Below are positions 17,670 to 31,862 of a DNA stretch of 64,000 nt, piece by piece. This DNA comes from Methanocaldococcus lauensis (GTDB lineage: Archaea; AGJL01; Methanococci; Methanococcales; Methanocaldococcaceae): positions 1,197,030 to 1,261,029 of the forward strand of contig NZ_LR792632.1 in NCBI RefSeq assembly GCF_902827225.1, written 5' to 3'. Made by a program: the position numbers and the translations under genes. The notes beneath the pieces were generated by a model. The model was not told the DNA's origin, ran no database searches, and saw only the letters and a program-made list of their open reading frames with translations. Position 1 is the first letter of the stretch. The number at the start of each line of letters is the position of its first letter.

Positions 17670-18110
17670 ATGGATGAAAGGTTTGTTCCTTACATTCCAA
17701 CTGCTGGAAGTAATGTGGCTCATGCTGAGATAACTACTCCAACTCTTGTAAAAATGATGATTAAGAGATCTAAAAAACCTATTCTAATCTTAGGAGAAAA
17801 TCTCAGCAAAGATGAAATGGAACTTATTGATAAATTTATTGAGAAATATAATTTAAAAGTAATTAAAACTCCTGAAGAGATGAATTTAATGGCTATAATG
17901 AAATTTTTAGCAAATAGCAATTATGACTTGGCATTATTTACTGGGATAACTTACTACTATTTGGCTCAAGCAGTAACTCATCTAAAACAGTTTTCAAATG
18001 TAGTAACAGTTTCCATAGACAAATATTATCAACCAAATACTTTGTATTCCTTTCCAAATCTTAGTAATGATGAATATATAGATTATTTGAAAAAACTGTT
18101 AGAGGGATAA
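17670..18110 (+). CDS. cdhB: CO dehydrogenase/acetyl-CoA synthase epsilon subunit
   Basis: 146 residues, the small Rossmann-like subunit that pairs with CdhA in the alpha2-epsilon2 CODH component and is thought to take part in electron transfer to FAD or in stabilising the complex. The N-terminus MDERFVPYIPTAGSNVAHAE, the PILILGENLSKDEMELIDKF region near 37 and ALFTGITYYYLAQAVTHLKQF near 88 are family features. The ATG follows GGTGAGATA. It lies 68 bases after cdhA and its stop is one base before the next start, so it is co-translated with the polyferredoxin. Confidence 0.93.
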   Translation: MDERFVPYIPTAGSNVAHAEITTPTLVKMMIKRSKKPILILGENLSKDEMELIDKFIEKYNLKVIKTPEEMNLMAIMKFLANSNYDLALFTGITYYYLAQAVTHLKQFSNVVTVSIDKYYQPNTLYSFPNLSNDEYIDYLKKLLEG

Positions 18111-18111
18111 G

Positions 18112-18567
18112 ATGAATCCCAAAATAATTGTTTTAAATCCTGAAATATGCACAAAATGTTATGATTGTATTAATAAATGTAAAGAAATTCATGGAGAAAG
18201 TAGAATAAGAAAAGTTAATGGAGTCCCTTTATTCTGTATGCAGTGTGAAAAAGCCCCATGTATGGAAATTTGTCCAGTAGATGCTATTTATCTTAAAGAA
18301 AATATTCCAATAGTAAATAAAGAAAAATGTATTGCCTGTGGAATGTGTGCAATTGCATGTCCTATTGGAGCAATATTTATAAAAAATAAGGTGGCTCACA
18401 AATGCACACTTTGTTTAGATGTTGATAGGATAACTCCTGCCTGTATAGAGGTTTGTAAAGATAACGCTTTAATATTAGTATCAGACGAAACACTTGACAT
18501 GTTAAAAGATGAAAAAAGAAAAAAAATATTTGAAGTTTTAAGAAAAAAAGAAGAAAATGAGATTTAA
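18112..18567 (+). CDS. polyferredoxin/4Fe-4S protein of the CODH/ACS operon
   Basis: 151 residues with four 4Fe-4S type cysteine clusters, in the order CTKCYDCINKC, CMQCEKAPCMEICPVDAIY, CIACGMCAIACPIGAIF and CTLCLDVDRITPACIEVC. This is the HycB/DmsB-like arrangement used to wire electrons to redox enzymes. Its position between cdhB and cdhC, with one base between it and cdhB, indicates that it supplies low-potential electrons to CODH or the ACS complex. That job is inferred from context. The start is ATG with GGGATAAG immediately upstream. Confidence 0.88.
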   Translation: MNPKIIVLNPEICTKCYDCINKCKEIHGESRIRKVNGVPLFCMQCEKAPCMEICPVDAIYLKENIPIVNKEKCIACGMCAIACPIGAIFIKNKVAHKCTLCLDVDRITPACIEVCKDNALILVSDETLDMLKDEKRKKIFEVLRKKEENEI

Positions 18568-18587
18568 AAAATAAAATGGGTGAAATT

Positions 18588-20009
18588 ATGTTTGATGATA
18601 TTCCAGTATCCGTAGGTCCGATGAACGAAGGGGAAAGAGTTAGAAGCCCAGATATGTATGTTGAATTAGCAGGACCAAAGAGTTATGGTTTTGAATTGGT
18701 TAAAGTTGTAGAAAATGCAGAAGATAAAGTAGAAGTTGTTGGAAAAGATTTGGATGAGATGGAAGAGAAAGGTAGATATCCTTTTGCAATAATTGTTAAA
18801 GTTAGTGGAAGTAATTTAGAGGAGGATTTAGAGGGAGTTTTAGAAAGAAGGGTTCATGAATTTATAAACTACATAGAAGGAGTTATGCACCTAAACCAAA
18901 GAGACCAGATTTGGATTAGAGTTAATAAAGATTCATTTAATAAAGGTTTAAGATTAAAACATATAGGATATGTTATTCAAAGATTGTTTAAGGCAGAGTT
19001 TCCATTTATAGAAAAATGTGATGTAATATTAATAACAGATGCCGAGAAAGTTAAGGAAGAGTTAGAAAAAGCCAGAGAAATTTATAAAAAAAGAGATGAA
19101 AAAACAAAATCTATAAGAGATGAGGATGTAGATGTATTTTATGGCTGTGTAATGTGTCAGAGTTTCGCCCCAACTCATGTTTGTATTATAACCCCTGATA
19201 GGCCTGCTTTATGTGGAGGAATTAATTATTTAGACGCAAGGGCAGCGGCGAAGATAGATCCTAACGGACCAATATTTGAAGTTCCTAAGGGAGAGTTAAT
19301 AGATGAAAAATTGGGGATTTATTCAGGAGTAAATGAAGTTGTTAGGGAGAAATCACAAGGAGCTATTGAGGAAGTATCTCTACATAGTGCCTTAGTTAAT
19401 CCTTGCACATCCTGTGGTTGTTTTGAAGCTGTTGTATTCTACATCCCTGAAGTTGATGGATTTGGAGTAGTCCATAGGGGATTCAAGGGAGAAACCCCAG
19501 TGGGCATTCCATTCTCATCTCTTGCAGGACAATGTAGTGGAGGTAAACAGGTTCCTGGATTTTTAGGAGTTTCTATTGCTTACATGATGTCTCCAAAGTT
19601 TTTGCAAGGAGATGAGGGATGGGAGAGAATTGTATGGCTACCAAAAGAGTTAAAGGAAAGAGTAAAAGAGGCCATACCAAAAAATTTATATGATAAAATT
19701 GCTACCGAAGAAAATGTTTCTAATACTGATGAATTAATTAAATTCTTAAAAGAGAAAGAACATCCATGTATAAAAAGAATAGAAGTTACTGAAACCAAAG
19801 TAGAAGAACAAGAAGTTACTGAAATTTCTGAAACAGAAGAGACAGAAGAGAATAAAGAAGTTGAAAGTATAGGAATTCCTACTATGACCTTACCAGGAAC
19901 TTTTGCAGGACTACCACCAGGGATAAAGATAGTGTTATATAATGCTGTAATTAAGGCAGAGAAAATTGTTATTACTAAGGAAGATTTTAACAAGAAAAAA
20001 AATAAATAA
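18588..20009 (+). CDS. cdhC: acetyl-CoA synthase (CODH/ACS) beta subunit
   Basis: About 473 residues. It builds acetyl-CoA from CO, CoA and a methyl group on the Ni-Ni-Fe4S4 A-cluster. Ligand cysteines sit in YGCVMCQSFAPTHVC near 186 and NPCTSCGCFEAVV near 272, as in archaeal CdhC, which lacks the N-terminal domain of bacterial ACS. A glutamate/threonine-rich linker (TETKVEEQEVTEISETEETEE is its core) precedes the C-terminal TMTLPGTFAGLPPGIKIVLYN tail. An ATG at 18576 is in frame, but GGTGA lies between it and ATG 18588, so the latter is taken. CdhD and CdhE are not in the window. A poly-T run follows. Confidence 0.95.
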   Translation: MFDDIPVSVGPMNEGERVRSPDMYVELAGPKSYGFELVKVVENAEDKVEVVGKDLDEMEEKGRYPFAIIVKVSGSNLEEDLEGVLERRVHEFINYIEGVMHLNQRDQIWIRVNKDSFNKGLRLKHIGYVIQRLFKAEFPFIEKCDVILITDAEKVKEELEKAREIYKKRDEKTKSIRDEDVDVFYGCVMCQSFAPTHVCIITPDRPALCGGINYLDARAAAKIDPNGPIFEVPKGELIDEKLGIYSGVNEVVREKSQGAIEEVSLHSALVNPCTSCGCFEAVVFYIPEVDGFGVVHRGFKGETPVGIPFSSLAGQCSGGKQVPGFLGVSIAYMMSPKFLQGDEGWERIVWLPKELKERVKEAIPKNLYDKIATEENVSNTDELIKFLKEKEHPCIKRIEVTETKVEEQEVTEISETEETEENKEVESIGIPTMTLPGTFAGLPPGIKIVLYNAVIKAEKIVITKEDFNKKKNK

Positions 20010-20012
20010 ACA

Positions 20013-20029
20013 CTCTTTTTCTTTTTTTT
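20013..20029 (+). terminator. poly-T terminator of the cdh operon
   Basis: Four bases after the cdhC stop comes CTCTTTTTCTTTTTTTT, two adjacent T-runs without a hairpin. Such U-tracts are the usual archaeal termination signal. Termination is needed here because the rRNA operon is transcribed towards this point from the other side. Confidence 0.65.
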
Positions 20030-20086
20030 ACTCCCTTTATATTTATTAATTCAAATTAATCAATAAATAGTAGTATAATAAAAGAT

Positions 20087-20211
20087 GGGAGGCCGGCGGC
20101 GTCGCCCCTTTCCCACCAGATGGCAGTACTCGGGGCATCGCTGGGGGGCTTAACTTCCGAGTTCGGTATGGGTTCGGGTGTATCCCCCCCGCTATGACCG
20201 CCGTACCTCCC
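20087..20211 (-). rRNA. 5S ribosomal RNA
   Basis: The ends pair as GGGAGG with CCTCCC (helix I). The interior contains the conserved CCGAACTCGGAAGTTAAG loop region and CGATGCCCCGAGTACTG on the minus strand. Length is about 125 bases and G+C is very high against AT-rich flanks. It is the last gene of the rRNA operon, about 55 bases after the 23S 3' end. End positions are set from helix I and may be off by a base or two. Confidence 0.93.
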
Positions 20212-20234
20212 TCAATAAATAGTGCCTTTTTTTA

Positions 20235-20258
20235 GGCCATGCATAGACCCCCACATCC
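20235..20258 (-). other. 23S processing stem, 3' arm (pairs with 23296-23319)
   Basis: The plus-strand sequence from GGCCATGCATAG to CCACATCC is complementary, with two imperfect positions, to 23296-23319, which runs from GGATGTGGGA to TATGCATGGCC. Together they form a 24-base stem enclosing the whole 23S sequence, the substrate for the archaeal splicing endonuclease that frees pre-23S rRNA. The stem continues into 23S helix 1 after an internal loop. Confidence 0.75.
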
Positions 20259-20266
20259 ATTTAGTG

Positions 20267-23290
<3,024 letters not shown>

Positions 23291-23380
23291 CACCAGGATG
23301 TGGGAGCCTATGCATGGCCCTCATGTTTTTCGGGCCCTTCACCTACAACCTTTTAAGGTTGCAGGCTGCACATAAAAAAG

Positions 23381-23453
23381 TGGACCCGGTGGGATTTGAA
23401 CCCACGGCCTCCGGCTTGCAAGGCCGGCGCTCTCCCAGCTGAGCTACGGGCCC
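23381..23453 (-). tRNA. tRNA-Ala (TGC)
   Basis: A 73-base cloverleaf with acceptor GGGCCCG/CGGGTCC, D-arm GCTCAGCTGGGAGAGC, anticodon TGC at 23420-23418 in a CTTGCAA loop, and T-arm GTGGGTTCAAATCCCAC, ending in discriminator A at 23381. CCA is not encoded (CTT follows). It lies in the 16S-23S spacer, the usual place for tRNA-Ala in euryarchaeal rRNA operons, and has no intron. Confidence 0.97.
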
Positions 23454-23521
23454 ACTTATTCTTATGAGGCAAGCCCACGACTGGGGATTTAGCGCCCCAC
23501 AGCAACCAGCGAGATGATTTC

Positions 23522-25004
<1,483 letters not shown>

Positions 25005-25021
25005 TAAGTTAGGAGTACGGT

Positions 25022-25093
25022 CGCAAGAAAGGATAAACCTTTCTTGCGGCTGGTTGCTGTGGGGTTTCACCACCCCAGTCGTGGGCTTGCCTC
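25022..25093 (-). other. 16S leader with processing stem (5' arm)
   Basis: On the plus strand 25050-25064 (CTGGTTGCTGTGGGG) and 25073-25093 (CCCCAGTCGTGGGCTTGCCTC) are exact complements of 23495-23509 and 23466-23486. They give a 15-bp and a 21-bp helix around the 16S sequence, separated by opposed 8-base loops, where the bulge-helix-bulge cut is expected. A separate hairpin, CGCAAGAAAGG/CCTTTCTTGCG, is at 25022-25048. Confidence 0.8.
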
Positions 25094-25153
25094 AGCCCCG
25101 ACCCTCCCAGATCGGGGACGCATCTCCTATCGCACCTAATACCCTAACATCGT

Positions 25154-25164
25154 CATATGTATCG
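25154..25164 (-). promoter_or_regulatory. candidate TATA region of the rRNA operon
   Basis: The minus strand reads CGATACATATG, the most TATA-like stretch roughly 60-70 bases before the start of the GC-rich rRNA leader. It lacks a canonical BRE/TATA, so the call is tentative. The gap 25094-25246 also carries the oppositely directed promoter of the gene at 25247. Confidence 0.3.
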
Positions 25165-25246
25165 TTTTTAGGTTCAAAACAATTAGGGAAAAAGACTATA
25201 TTATAGATAACTAAATATACAATAACAAAATTTAGTGGTGGTAAAT

Positions 25247-25552
25247 ATGTCAGAAATTGAGGCAATTAGTAAAGATAATATAAATATTAAGGTTGGAGAT
25301 TATGTCGTATATGTAAATACAGGAACTAAAGGAAGAGTTGTAGATATAAGAAAAGATGAAGAAGGAAATATTTGGGTTTTGTTAGATAATAACTTAATGT
25401 ATAGACCTCATTTATTAAGAGTTATTGAAAAATATAAAATTACTGAAAGAAAAGAAGATATTGAAGATGTTGTGAAAGAAATTGAAAAAGAAGAATTAGA
25501 AACTGAAAAATTAAGTGATATGGATTTTGGAGATGCATGTGGTGCAGGATAA
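25247..25552 (+). CDS. DUF2098 family protein (MJ0157-like)
   Basis: 101 residues, function unknown. The first 70 residues look like a small beta barrel (VGDYVVYVNTGTKGRVVDIRKD, then IWVLLDNNLMYRPHLLRV), as in the methanogen DUF2098 family. A charged helical linker follows and then a short tail, MDFGDACGAG. The tail with a lone cysteine is unusual. A GTG four codons upstream is part of the GGTGG site; the ATG at 25247 is the better start. It precedes the SelA-like PLP gene by 43 bases, so the two are probably co-transcribed; what links them is unknown. Confidence 0.6.
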   Translation: MSEIEAISKDNINIKVGDYVVYVNTGTKGRVVDIRKDEEGNIWVLLDNNLMYRPHLLRVIEKYKITERKEDIEDVVKEIEKEELETEKLSDMDFGDACGAG

Positions 25553-25595
25553 AAACATAAAACTGACTTTTTATTATTTTTTATGGTGAGTTAAA

Positions 25596-26729
25596 ATGCT
25601 TACAGATTTTGAAGAACTTTCAAGAATAGAAAGAGCAAGAAAAATTATTTTAGATATCTTAAAAAAGGAAGGTAGGGAGGCGTTATATGATTTAAGTGGG
25701 TTATCTGGTGGTTTTTTAATAGAGAAAGAAGATATAAACTTGTTAAATACTTATATTGGTTCTTCTTATTTCTCTGAAAAAGTTAATAAATATGGATTAC
25801 AACACTTAGGTGGAGATAAAAAAGAGGACAAATGTGTTGCTTTTAATAGAACATCCTCTGCAATTTTAGCAACAATATTAGCATTAAAACCTAAAAAAGT
25901 TGTTCATTATCTGCCAGAACTTCCCGGACATCCTTCAATAGAGAGAAGTTGCAAACTTATTAATGCTGAGTATTATGAATCATCTAATGTTGATGATATT
26001 ATAAATAAAATAGACAAAGATTGCTTAGTTATTATTACAGGCTCTACTATGGATTTAAAAGTTATAGATATTGAAGATTTTAAAAAAGTTGTTAATATTT
26101 CTAAAGATAAAGGGGCAATAGTGTTCGTTGATGATGCTTCAGGAGCAAGAGTTAGATTACTATATAATCAACCTCCTGCATTAAAATTGGGAGCAGATTT
26201 AGTAGTAACAAGCACAGATAAACTTATGGAGGGTCCAAGAGGAGGATTATTGGCAGGGAGAAAAGATTTAGTAGATAAGATATATATTGAAGGAACAAAA
26301 TTTGGTTTAGAGGCTCAACCCCCATTAATGGCAGGAATATATAGAGCTTTAAAAAGCTTTAATTTAGAAAGATTAAAAAAAGCATTTGAGAGAAGTAAGA
26401 AATTTGATTTATCTAAAATTTTAGCATTAAATGAAGAACTTAAAAAAATTGACAAAAATATTGAAATTATATGCGAAAAAACTCCAACAGGATTTGTAAT
26501 AAAAAGAGTGCATAAAGATGATAATATAAATATTAAAAAACTTGTAGAAATTGGATTTAACTTATTGGAGAAGTATAGAATTATAACCATTACCGTAGCA
26601 GGAATGCCAGGAGCTAGTAAGAGTATAAGGATTGATTTAACATCAAAAGATGCTGAAAGAGTTAGTGATGAATATATAATAAACGCAATAGTGGATTCAA
26701 TAAAATCTTCTTTTTATAAATCCTTATAA
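25596..26729 (+). CDS. SelA-like PLP-dependent protein (UPF0425, MJ0158-like)
   Basis: 377 residues with a fold-type I PLP core. [17 protein letters not shown] near 85 is the cofactor-phosphate region, [13 protein letters not shown] near 178 contains the PLP-contacting aspartate, and [17 protein letters not shown] near 208 holds the Schiff-base lysine. It resembles bacterial selenocysteine synthase, but methanogens use SepSecS, and the M. jannaschii homologue was reported not to make selenocysteine, so its reaction is unknown. Its 3' end overlaps the convergent nrpR end by 16 bases. It lies 43 bases after the DUF2098 gene. Confidence 0.8.
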   Translation: MLTDFEELSRIERARKIILDILKKEGREALYDLSGLSGGFLIEKEDINLLNTYIGSSYFSEKVNKYGLQHLGGDKKEDKCVAFNRTSSAILATILALKPKKVVHYLPELPGHPSIERSCKLINAEYYESSNVDDIINKIDKDCLVIITGSTMDLKVIDIEDFKKVVNISKDKGAIVFVDDASGARVRLLYNQPPALKLGADLVVTSTDKLMEGPRGGLLAGRKDLVDKIYIEGTKFGLEAQPPLMAGIYRALKSFNLERLKKAFERSKKFDLSKILALNEELKKIDKNIEIICEKTPTGFVIKRVHKDDNINIKKLVEIGFNLLEKYRIITITVAGMPGASKSIRIDLTSKDAERVSDEYIINAIVDSIKSSFYKSL

Positions 26730-28333
26730 CTTATGAGTTGAGAATATCTAACAACTTCATCCATAGCTTTTAAAGTCATAGGTATTTCATTCTCTTTCAA
26801 TAAAACTAATGGATTTATTCCTCCAATTGTTACTATACCACACATATCTTTATTTACATTGATTCCATAAAGCTCATTATTTGGTTCTCCCACAGCATCA
26901 ATACCATTCCATTTTAATTTATCTAAAACAATCTCTAATTTATCTCTCGCTACTCTATGAACTTCTCTAAAACCTGCTAAAAATATGGTTTCACAATCAA
27001 CTCTGTTAAAGAAAACTTCATGTGGATCTAATGATGAACCATCATACCCAATTATATCAATAAATCTCTTTTTATCTTCAACAATCTCTAAAATTCCTCC
27101 ATATCTTGGAATTACAGGAATTGAATATCTTAAAAATATACCATCTAAGGTTACTGCACATATCGTTTGAATCTTTACTTTATCTTTTTCTTCAACTATT
27201 CCCAATCTGTCAGAGATTCCCAAGCCCTTTTTATAACCCTCCTTTAATAAATCTAACGCTTCATCAAGATACTTTTTATCAATATATGATGTATTAACTA
27301 TAACATCTCCATCTTTCTCATCTACATCATAAGAAACCTTAGCCATTGCATTGAACATTTTAGAAACTACTGTCTTTATTCTAACATTTGACTTTTTATT
27401 TACTATTTCTCTTGGAATCTTCTTAAATTTGTGGAGAGATTCTAACCTAACAGTTGAAGACATTGGATATAGTTCTACATAGTAGTTATTTTCAACAAAA
27501 GGAGCTATTGGAGTTAAACCACCAATTAAAGCAACTCCAACCTTATCATCTCCAACATCTAATCCTAAAACATTGTCAGTTCCATAACTAATTACACACT
27601 TTAACTCATCCTTTTCTAAGATACTTTTAAATCTCTCTAAGAATTCAACTCCAAATACTCTAAAATTTGCTGGTAGATAACCTTCTCCATTTTCTATAAT
27701 ACCCATAACATCTGTTTTTTTCGTTTCAATAAAGACACTTAAAGGATCTACTGATGTGGAAACATATTTTATAACCTCTTTAAACTCAACTGGCTTTCCA
27801 TCTTCATACTTAACAATTCCACCACACTCGTGAAGTGGAAATATTCCATTTTGTAATAGAATATTGTCAAAATTTAAAGAACATAGAGTAGTAATTTCAG
27901 CATATTTCTCTCTATCCATAATACCTACTCTATCCCCAACAGATAGTCCAGATTCATAAACACTTTTTATTATATTCAAAACATCATTAAAATCAGCATA
28001 TACATGGAATCTATTCACTACAACATATCCAAATCTATAATTTGCAGAGATCATCTTTTCTAATATATTTGAGTAAATACTACCCAATCTATAAAGTATA
28101 TTTGCCTTTTCCAATTCTTCTAATCCTTTCTCTGTTATAACTCTACCAGCATAGCCTACTTTTTTTGTTAATTTCATACTATCTAATAATTTTAAATGAT
28201 ACCTAACTGCCCTCTCCCCTATTTTATATCCTCTTTTATTAAGTTCTTTGGCTATAATTTTAGCTCCTACAGGCTCTTTTGATTTGGATAAAATATCTAA
28301 AATTTCAATTAGTTTTCTATCAAGATCTGCCAT
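26714..28333 (-). CDS. nrpR: transcriptional regulator NrpR
   Basis: 539 residues in three parts. The first is an N-terminal winged helix of the ribonuclease R type (residues 1-75; [26 protein letters not shown]). Two homologous NrpR (DUF128) effector domains follow, about 85-310 and 320-539, each containing a VGDRVGIMD- or ISDRLGIVE-like motif and a VALIGGLTP- or VTIGGINPL-like motif. NrpR represses nitrogen-assimilation genes in Methanococcus and releases DNA on binding 2-oxoglutarate. This is the two-domain, single-chain form. GGTGATATA lies before the ATG. It shares no operon with nitrogen genes and converges on the SelA-like gene. Confidence 0.93.
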   Translation of the reverse strand: MADLDRKLIEILDILSKSKEPVGAKIIAKELNKRGYKIGERAVRYHLKLLDSMKLTKKVGYAGRVITEKGLEELEKANILYRLGSIYSNILEKMISANYRFGYVVVNRFHVYADFNDVLNIIKSVYESGLSVGDRVGIMDREKYAEITTLCSLNFDNILLQNGIFPLHECGGIVKYEDGKPVEFKEVIKYVSTSVDPLSVFIETKKTDVMGIIENGEGYLPANFRVFGVEFLERFKSILEKDELKCVISYGTDNVLGLDVGDDKVGVALIGGLTPIAPFVENNYYVELYPMSSTVRLESLHKFKKIPREIVNKKSNVRIKTVVSKMFNAMAKVSYDVDEKDGDVIVNTSYIDKKYLDEALDLLKEGYKKGLGISDRLGIVEEKDKVKIQTICAVTLDGIFLRYSIPVIPRYGGILEIVEDKKRFIDIIGYDGSSLDPHEVFFNRVDCETIFLAGFREVHRVARDKLEIVLDKLKWNGIDAVGEPNNELYGINVNKDMCGIVTIGGINPLVLLKENEIPMTLKAMDEVVRYSQLISYKDL

Positions 28334-28389
28334 TATATCACCAAAGTATATAAAATAAAAGTTAAAAAGTGAAAATTAAATAAAATTAA

Positions 28390-29802
28390 CTATAACTTAT
28401 CTAACCTTTCTTTTAACAACTCAATAACTTTTTTTGGATCTGCTCTACCTCTTGTTAATCTCATAACCTGCCCCATTAAGAAGTTTAGGGCCTCTTTTTT
28501 TCCACTTAAGTAGTCATTAACTGCTTGAGGATTATTTTTAATAGCCTCTTCAACTGCTTTTATTAAGGCATCTTCATCTTTAATCACAGTTAATCCAAGT
28601 TCTTCAACTATTTGCTTAGGTGTCTTTTTTCCTCTATTGATAACCAATAAATCGACGATTTCCTTAGCTATCTTTTGAGAAATAGTTCCATCTTTAATTA
28701 ACTTTATTAACTCAACTATATGCTCTGCCTTAACTCCACTTTCGTATAAATCTACTTTGTGATACTGCAAACTTCTTTTCAACTCATTTCTAATCCAAGT
28801 AACTGCTAAATCAACATTTTCTTTATCAACACCCAAAGATTTAACAACTTCCTCAAACATCTCAGCCATATCTAAGTCAGAAACTAGTACCTTAGCATCT
28901 TCCTCATCTATACCATATTCTTCAATAAATCTCTTCTTCTTAGCTAATGGGGTTTCTGGCATCTCTTCCTCTATTTTTTTAACCCACTCTTCAGAAATAA
29001 CTATTGGCTGAATATCAGGATCTGGGATATATCTGTAATCCTCAGCCGTTTCTTTACTCCTCATTGCCTTAGTTATCATCTGACTTTCTAAGAAAGCCCT
29101 TGTTTCTCTCTTAACAACTCCCCCTCTCTTAATAATATTTTTTTGTCTAATTATTTCATATTTTAAAACCTTATATACTCCTTTAATTGAGTTAATGTTT
29201 TTAACTTCAACTCTATTTCCTTGAACGCCCATGTATTCAATTGAAATATTAACATCAGCCCTCATTGTCCCTTCTCCTCTTAAGCATCCAAGGTATCTAA
29301 ACAAAGTCATTAATTGCTTTAAAAACTCTCTTGCCTCTTCTGGACTCTTTATATCTGGCTCTGTAACTATTTCTATTAAAGGAGTCCCACTTCTATTATA
29401 ATCAACAATTCCAAAACTTGGATTATACTGCCCTGGATCCTCTTCTAAATGAACCTCAGATATTCTAATACCCATAAATTCTCCATTTACCCCTATAGGT
29501 GTAGATGTTCTCTGATACCCAGAAGGTAAGTCAGGGTAGTCATAATGCTTTCTCTGGAAGTAAATATCTCTATCAGTTACTATCTCACATCCAAGCATCT
29601 TTGCAACCATTATGGCAATTTCAATTGCCCTTTTGTTTGGAGGTAGTGGTTTAGCCCCAGGTAATCCAACACAAACTGGACAAATGTTGGTGTTTGGCTC
29701 AGCATCTAAATAATTTGTTGAACAGTTACAAAATAACTTTGACTTTGTATCAATTTGAACGTGTATTTCTAACCCACATTTCATTTTTACATCGTCATCC
29801 AT
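28390..29802 (-). CDS. gatB: Asp-tRNA(Asn)/Glu-tRNA(Gln) amidotransferase subunit B
   Basis: 470 residues, the tRNA-binding kinase-like subunit that activates the misacylated amino acid before GatA-derived ammonia amidates it. Hallmarks are the N-terminal KCGLEIHVQIDTKSKLFC, a zinc site of the CNC/CPVC type (residues 21-45), LPSGYQRTSTPIGVNG near 95, and EVHLEEDPGQY followed by VDYNRSGTPLIEIVTEPD near 118-150. The C-terminal YqeY-like helical tail ends in FLMGQVMRLTRGRADP near 446. GatA and GatC are not adjacent. GGTGAAAAA precedes the ATG. The gene is in line with nrpR (56-base gap) but of unrelated function. Confidence 0.95.
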   Translation of the reverse strand: MDDDVKMKCGLEIHVQIDTKSKLFCNCSTNYLDAEPNTNICPVCVGLPGAKPLPPNKRAIEIAIMVAKMLGCEIVTDRDIYFQRKHYDYPDLPSGYQRTSTPIGVNGEFMGIRISEVHLEEDPGQYNPSFGIVDYNRSGTPLIEIVTEPDIKSPEEAREFLKQLMTLFRYLGCLRGEGTMRADVNISIEYMGVQGNRVEVKNINSIKGVYKVLKYEIIRQKNIIKRGGVVKRETRAFLESQMITKAMRSKETAEDYRYIPDPDIQPIVISEEWVKKIEEEMPETPLAKKKRFIEEYGIDEEDAKVLVSDLDMAEMFEEVVKSLGVDKENVDLAVTWIRNELKRSLQYHKVDLYESGVKAEHIVELIKLIKDGTISQKIAKEIVDLLVINRGKKTPKQIVEELGLTVIKDEDALIKAVEEAIKNNPQAVNDYLSGKKEALNFLMGQVMRLTRGRADPKKVIELLKERLDKL

Positions 29803-29874
29803 TTTTTCACCAAACGAAATAATTAAATATTATTATGTTTAAGTTGTAATTTAAATTAGATCTAACTTAATTAA

Positions 29875-30381
29875 TTAACTTTTAGGTTTTAAGACTTTAG
29901 GACCTCTTGCCAATGCTGTTAAACCAGTTCTTGCCATTTCTTTAATACCCAAGGGTCTAACTAATTCTATAAATGCATTTATCTTATCTTCACTACCAGT
30001 TATCTCAACAATCATAGATTCTGGACTTAAATCAACAATATTTCCTCTAAATATACTTGTATATTGAATAATTTGGGATTTGGCACTTTCTGTTGGTGCA
30101 TATATTTTTATTAGACATAACTCTCTCTGAACAGATTTTTTCTCTTCCAACTCACTAACCTTAATAACATCAATTAACTTATTAAGTTGTTTAACAACCT
30201 GCTCTAATATTTTATCATCACCATTAACTACAATAGTTACTCTTGAAATCTGAGGATTTTCAGTAGTTCCAACAGAAATACTTGAAATATTAAACCCTCT
30301 CCTTGTAAATAACCCTGAAATTCTTTGTAATACCCCAGGCTTATTTAAAACTAATGCGGAAATAACATGCCTATGTTCCAT
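29875..30381 (-). CDS. ilvN: acetolactate synthase small (regulatory) subunit
   Basis: 168 residues. It is the ACT-domain partner that stimulates acetolactate synthase and confers valine feedback in branched-chain amino acid synthesis. The N-terminal ACT domain is [30 protein letters not shown] with the [15 protein letters not shown] strand. The C-terminal domain has [31 protein letters not shown] and [20 protein letters not shown] four codons earlier lies in the GGTGG site and is rejected in favour of ATG 30381. The catalytic IlvB subunit is not beside it, so the pair is split here. Confidence 0.93.
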   Translation of the reverse strand: MEHRHVISALVLNKPGVLQRISGLFTRRGFNISSISVGTTENPQISRVTIVVNGDDKILEQVVKQLNKLIDVIKVSELEEKKSVQRELCLIKIYAPTESAKSQIIQYTSIFRGNIVDLSPESMIVEITGSEDKINAFIELVRPLGIKEMARTGLTALARGPKVLKPKS

Positions 30382-30589
30382 TATATCCACCAAATGTTTT
30401 TATTTACGATTAATAACAGTAAAATTTAAATATTCAAAAATAGATTTAAGATTAATAGATTATGTCCTGTTTTATTTATCTTAGTGATTAGGATGTAGGG
30501 CTATTTTAATCCTTTTTCTTTTTACAGTTATTGGGTGTAATTTAAAATTACTTACAATTAGTTATATATAATTTTTTGGGATGGTGAAT

Positions 30590-31858
30590 ATGGTTTTATT
30601 AAAGTTTCATGGAGGTTGCCAACAGATAGGAATGAGTTGTGTAGAGATAGAAACACAAGAAAGAAGAATATTGTTAGATTGCGGAATGTCTCCAGATAAT
30701 AACAGCATTCCACAAATAGATGACAAAAATATAGATGCAGTTATAGTTTCTCATGCGCATCTTGACCACTGTGGAGCTATTCCTTTTTACAAATTTAAAA
30801 AAATTTATTGCACACATCCAACGGCAGATTTAATGTACCTCACATGGAAAGATACATTAAATTTAACTAAATCATTTAAAGAGGAAGATATTCAGTATGC
30901 TATGGAAAGTATTGAGACATTAAACTATTATGAAGAAAAAAAGATAAGTGAAAATATAAAATTTAAATTTTACAATGCAGGACATATATTAGGTAGTGCG
31001 TCAATATACTTAGAAGTCGATGGAAAAAAAATTCTATATACTGGAGATATTAATGAGGGTCCTTCAAGAACTTTACTACCAGCAGATACTGACATTGATG
31101 AGATAGATGTTTTAATTATAGAGTCAACTTATGGCTCTCCATTGGATATAAAGCCATCAAGAAAAACTTTAGAAAAGCAGTTAATTGAAGAAATCTCAGA
31201 AACTATAGAAAATGGTGGAAAAGTTATTATTCCAGTGTTTGCCATTGGAAGGGCTCAAGAGATACTTTTAATAATAAACAACTATATGAGAAGCGGAAAG
31301 TTAAAAAATGTTCCTATATATACAGATGGTTCTTTAATTCACGCAACATCTGTTTATTTAAGCTATGTAAATTGGTTAAATCCAAAAGTAAAAAATATGA
31401 TTGAATCTGGAATTAACCCATTTGGAGATGTAAAAAAAGCAGATGAAAAATTAGTATTTAATAAAAATGAGCCATGCATAATTGTTTCCACATCAGGAAT
31501 GGTTCAGGGTGGGCCAATATTAAAATATTTAAAATTATTAAAAGACCCAAAAAATAAGATTATATTGACTGGCTATCAGGCTGAAGGGACATTAGGTAGA
31601 GCTTTAGAAGAAGGCGTTAAAGAAATTCAGCCATTTAAAAATAAAATCCCTGTAAGAGGGAATGTAGTTAAAATAGAATTCTCTGCCCATGGTGACTACA
31701 ACTCATTAGTAAGATACATAAAAAAGATTCCTAAGCCAGAAAAGGCTATAGTTATGCATGGAGAAAGGTATCAGTCATTATCGTTTGCTATGACTATTTG
31801 GAAAACTTTAAAGATTCCTACATATGTCCCTGTCAAAGGAACTATTTTACCTATTTGA
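30590..31858 (+). CDS. aCPSF2, beta-CASP ribonuclease without KH domains
   Basis: About 422 residues, a compact metallo-beta-lactamase/beta-CASP nuclease. Metal motifs are VSHAHLDHCGAIPF near residue 55, FYNAGHILGSASIYL near 127, LYTGDINEGPSRTL near 150 and IESTYGSP. Beta-CASP motifs near the C-terminus are FSAHGDYNSLV and IVMHGERYQS. It lacks the N-terminal KH modules of the larger paralogue at 10855. Such proteins process RNA ends; the substrates of this group are less well known than for aCPSF1. An ATG at 30581 belongs to the ribosome site (ATGGTGA), so ATG 30590 is used. TATA-like GTTATATATA is at 30561. Confidence 0.9.
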   Translation: MVLLKFHGGCQQIGMSCVEIETQERRILLDCGMSPDNNSIPQIDDKNIDAVIVSHAHLDHCGAIPFYKFKKIYCTHPTADLMYLTWKDTLNLTKSFKEEDIQYAMESIETLNYYEEKKISENIKFKFYNAGHILGSASIYLEVDGKKILYTGDINEGPSRTLLPADTDIDEIDVLIIESTYGSPLDIKPSRKTLEKQLIEEISETIENGGKVIIPVFAIGRAQEILLIINNYMRSGKLKNVPIYTDGSLIHATSVYLSYVNWLNPKVKNMIESGINPFGDVKKADEKLVFNKNEPCIIVSTSGMVQGGPILKYLKLLKDPKNKIILTGYQAEGTLGRALEEGVKEIQPFKNKIPVRGNVVKIEFSAHGDYNSLVRYIKKIPKPEKAIVMHGERYQSLSFAMTIWKTLKIPTYVPVKGTILPI

Positions 31859-31862
31859 ATAT

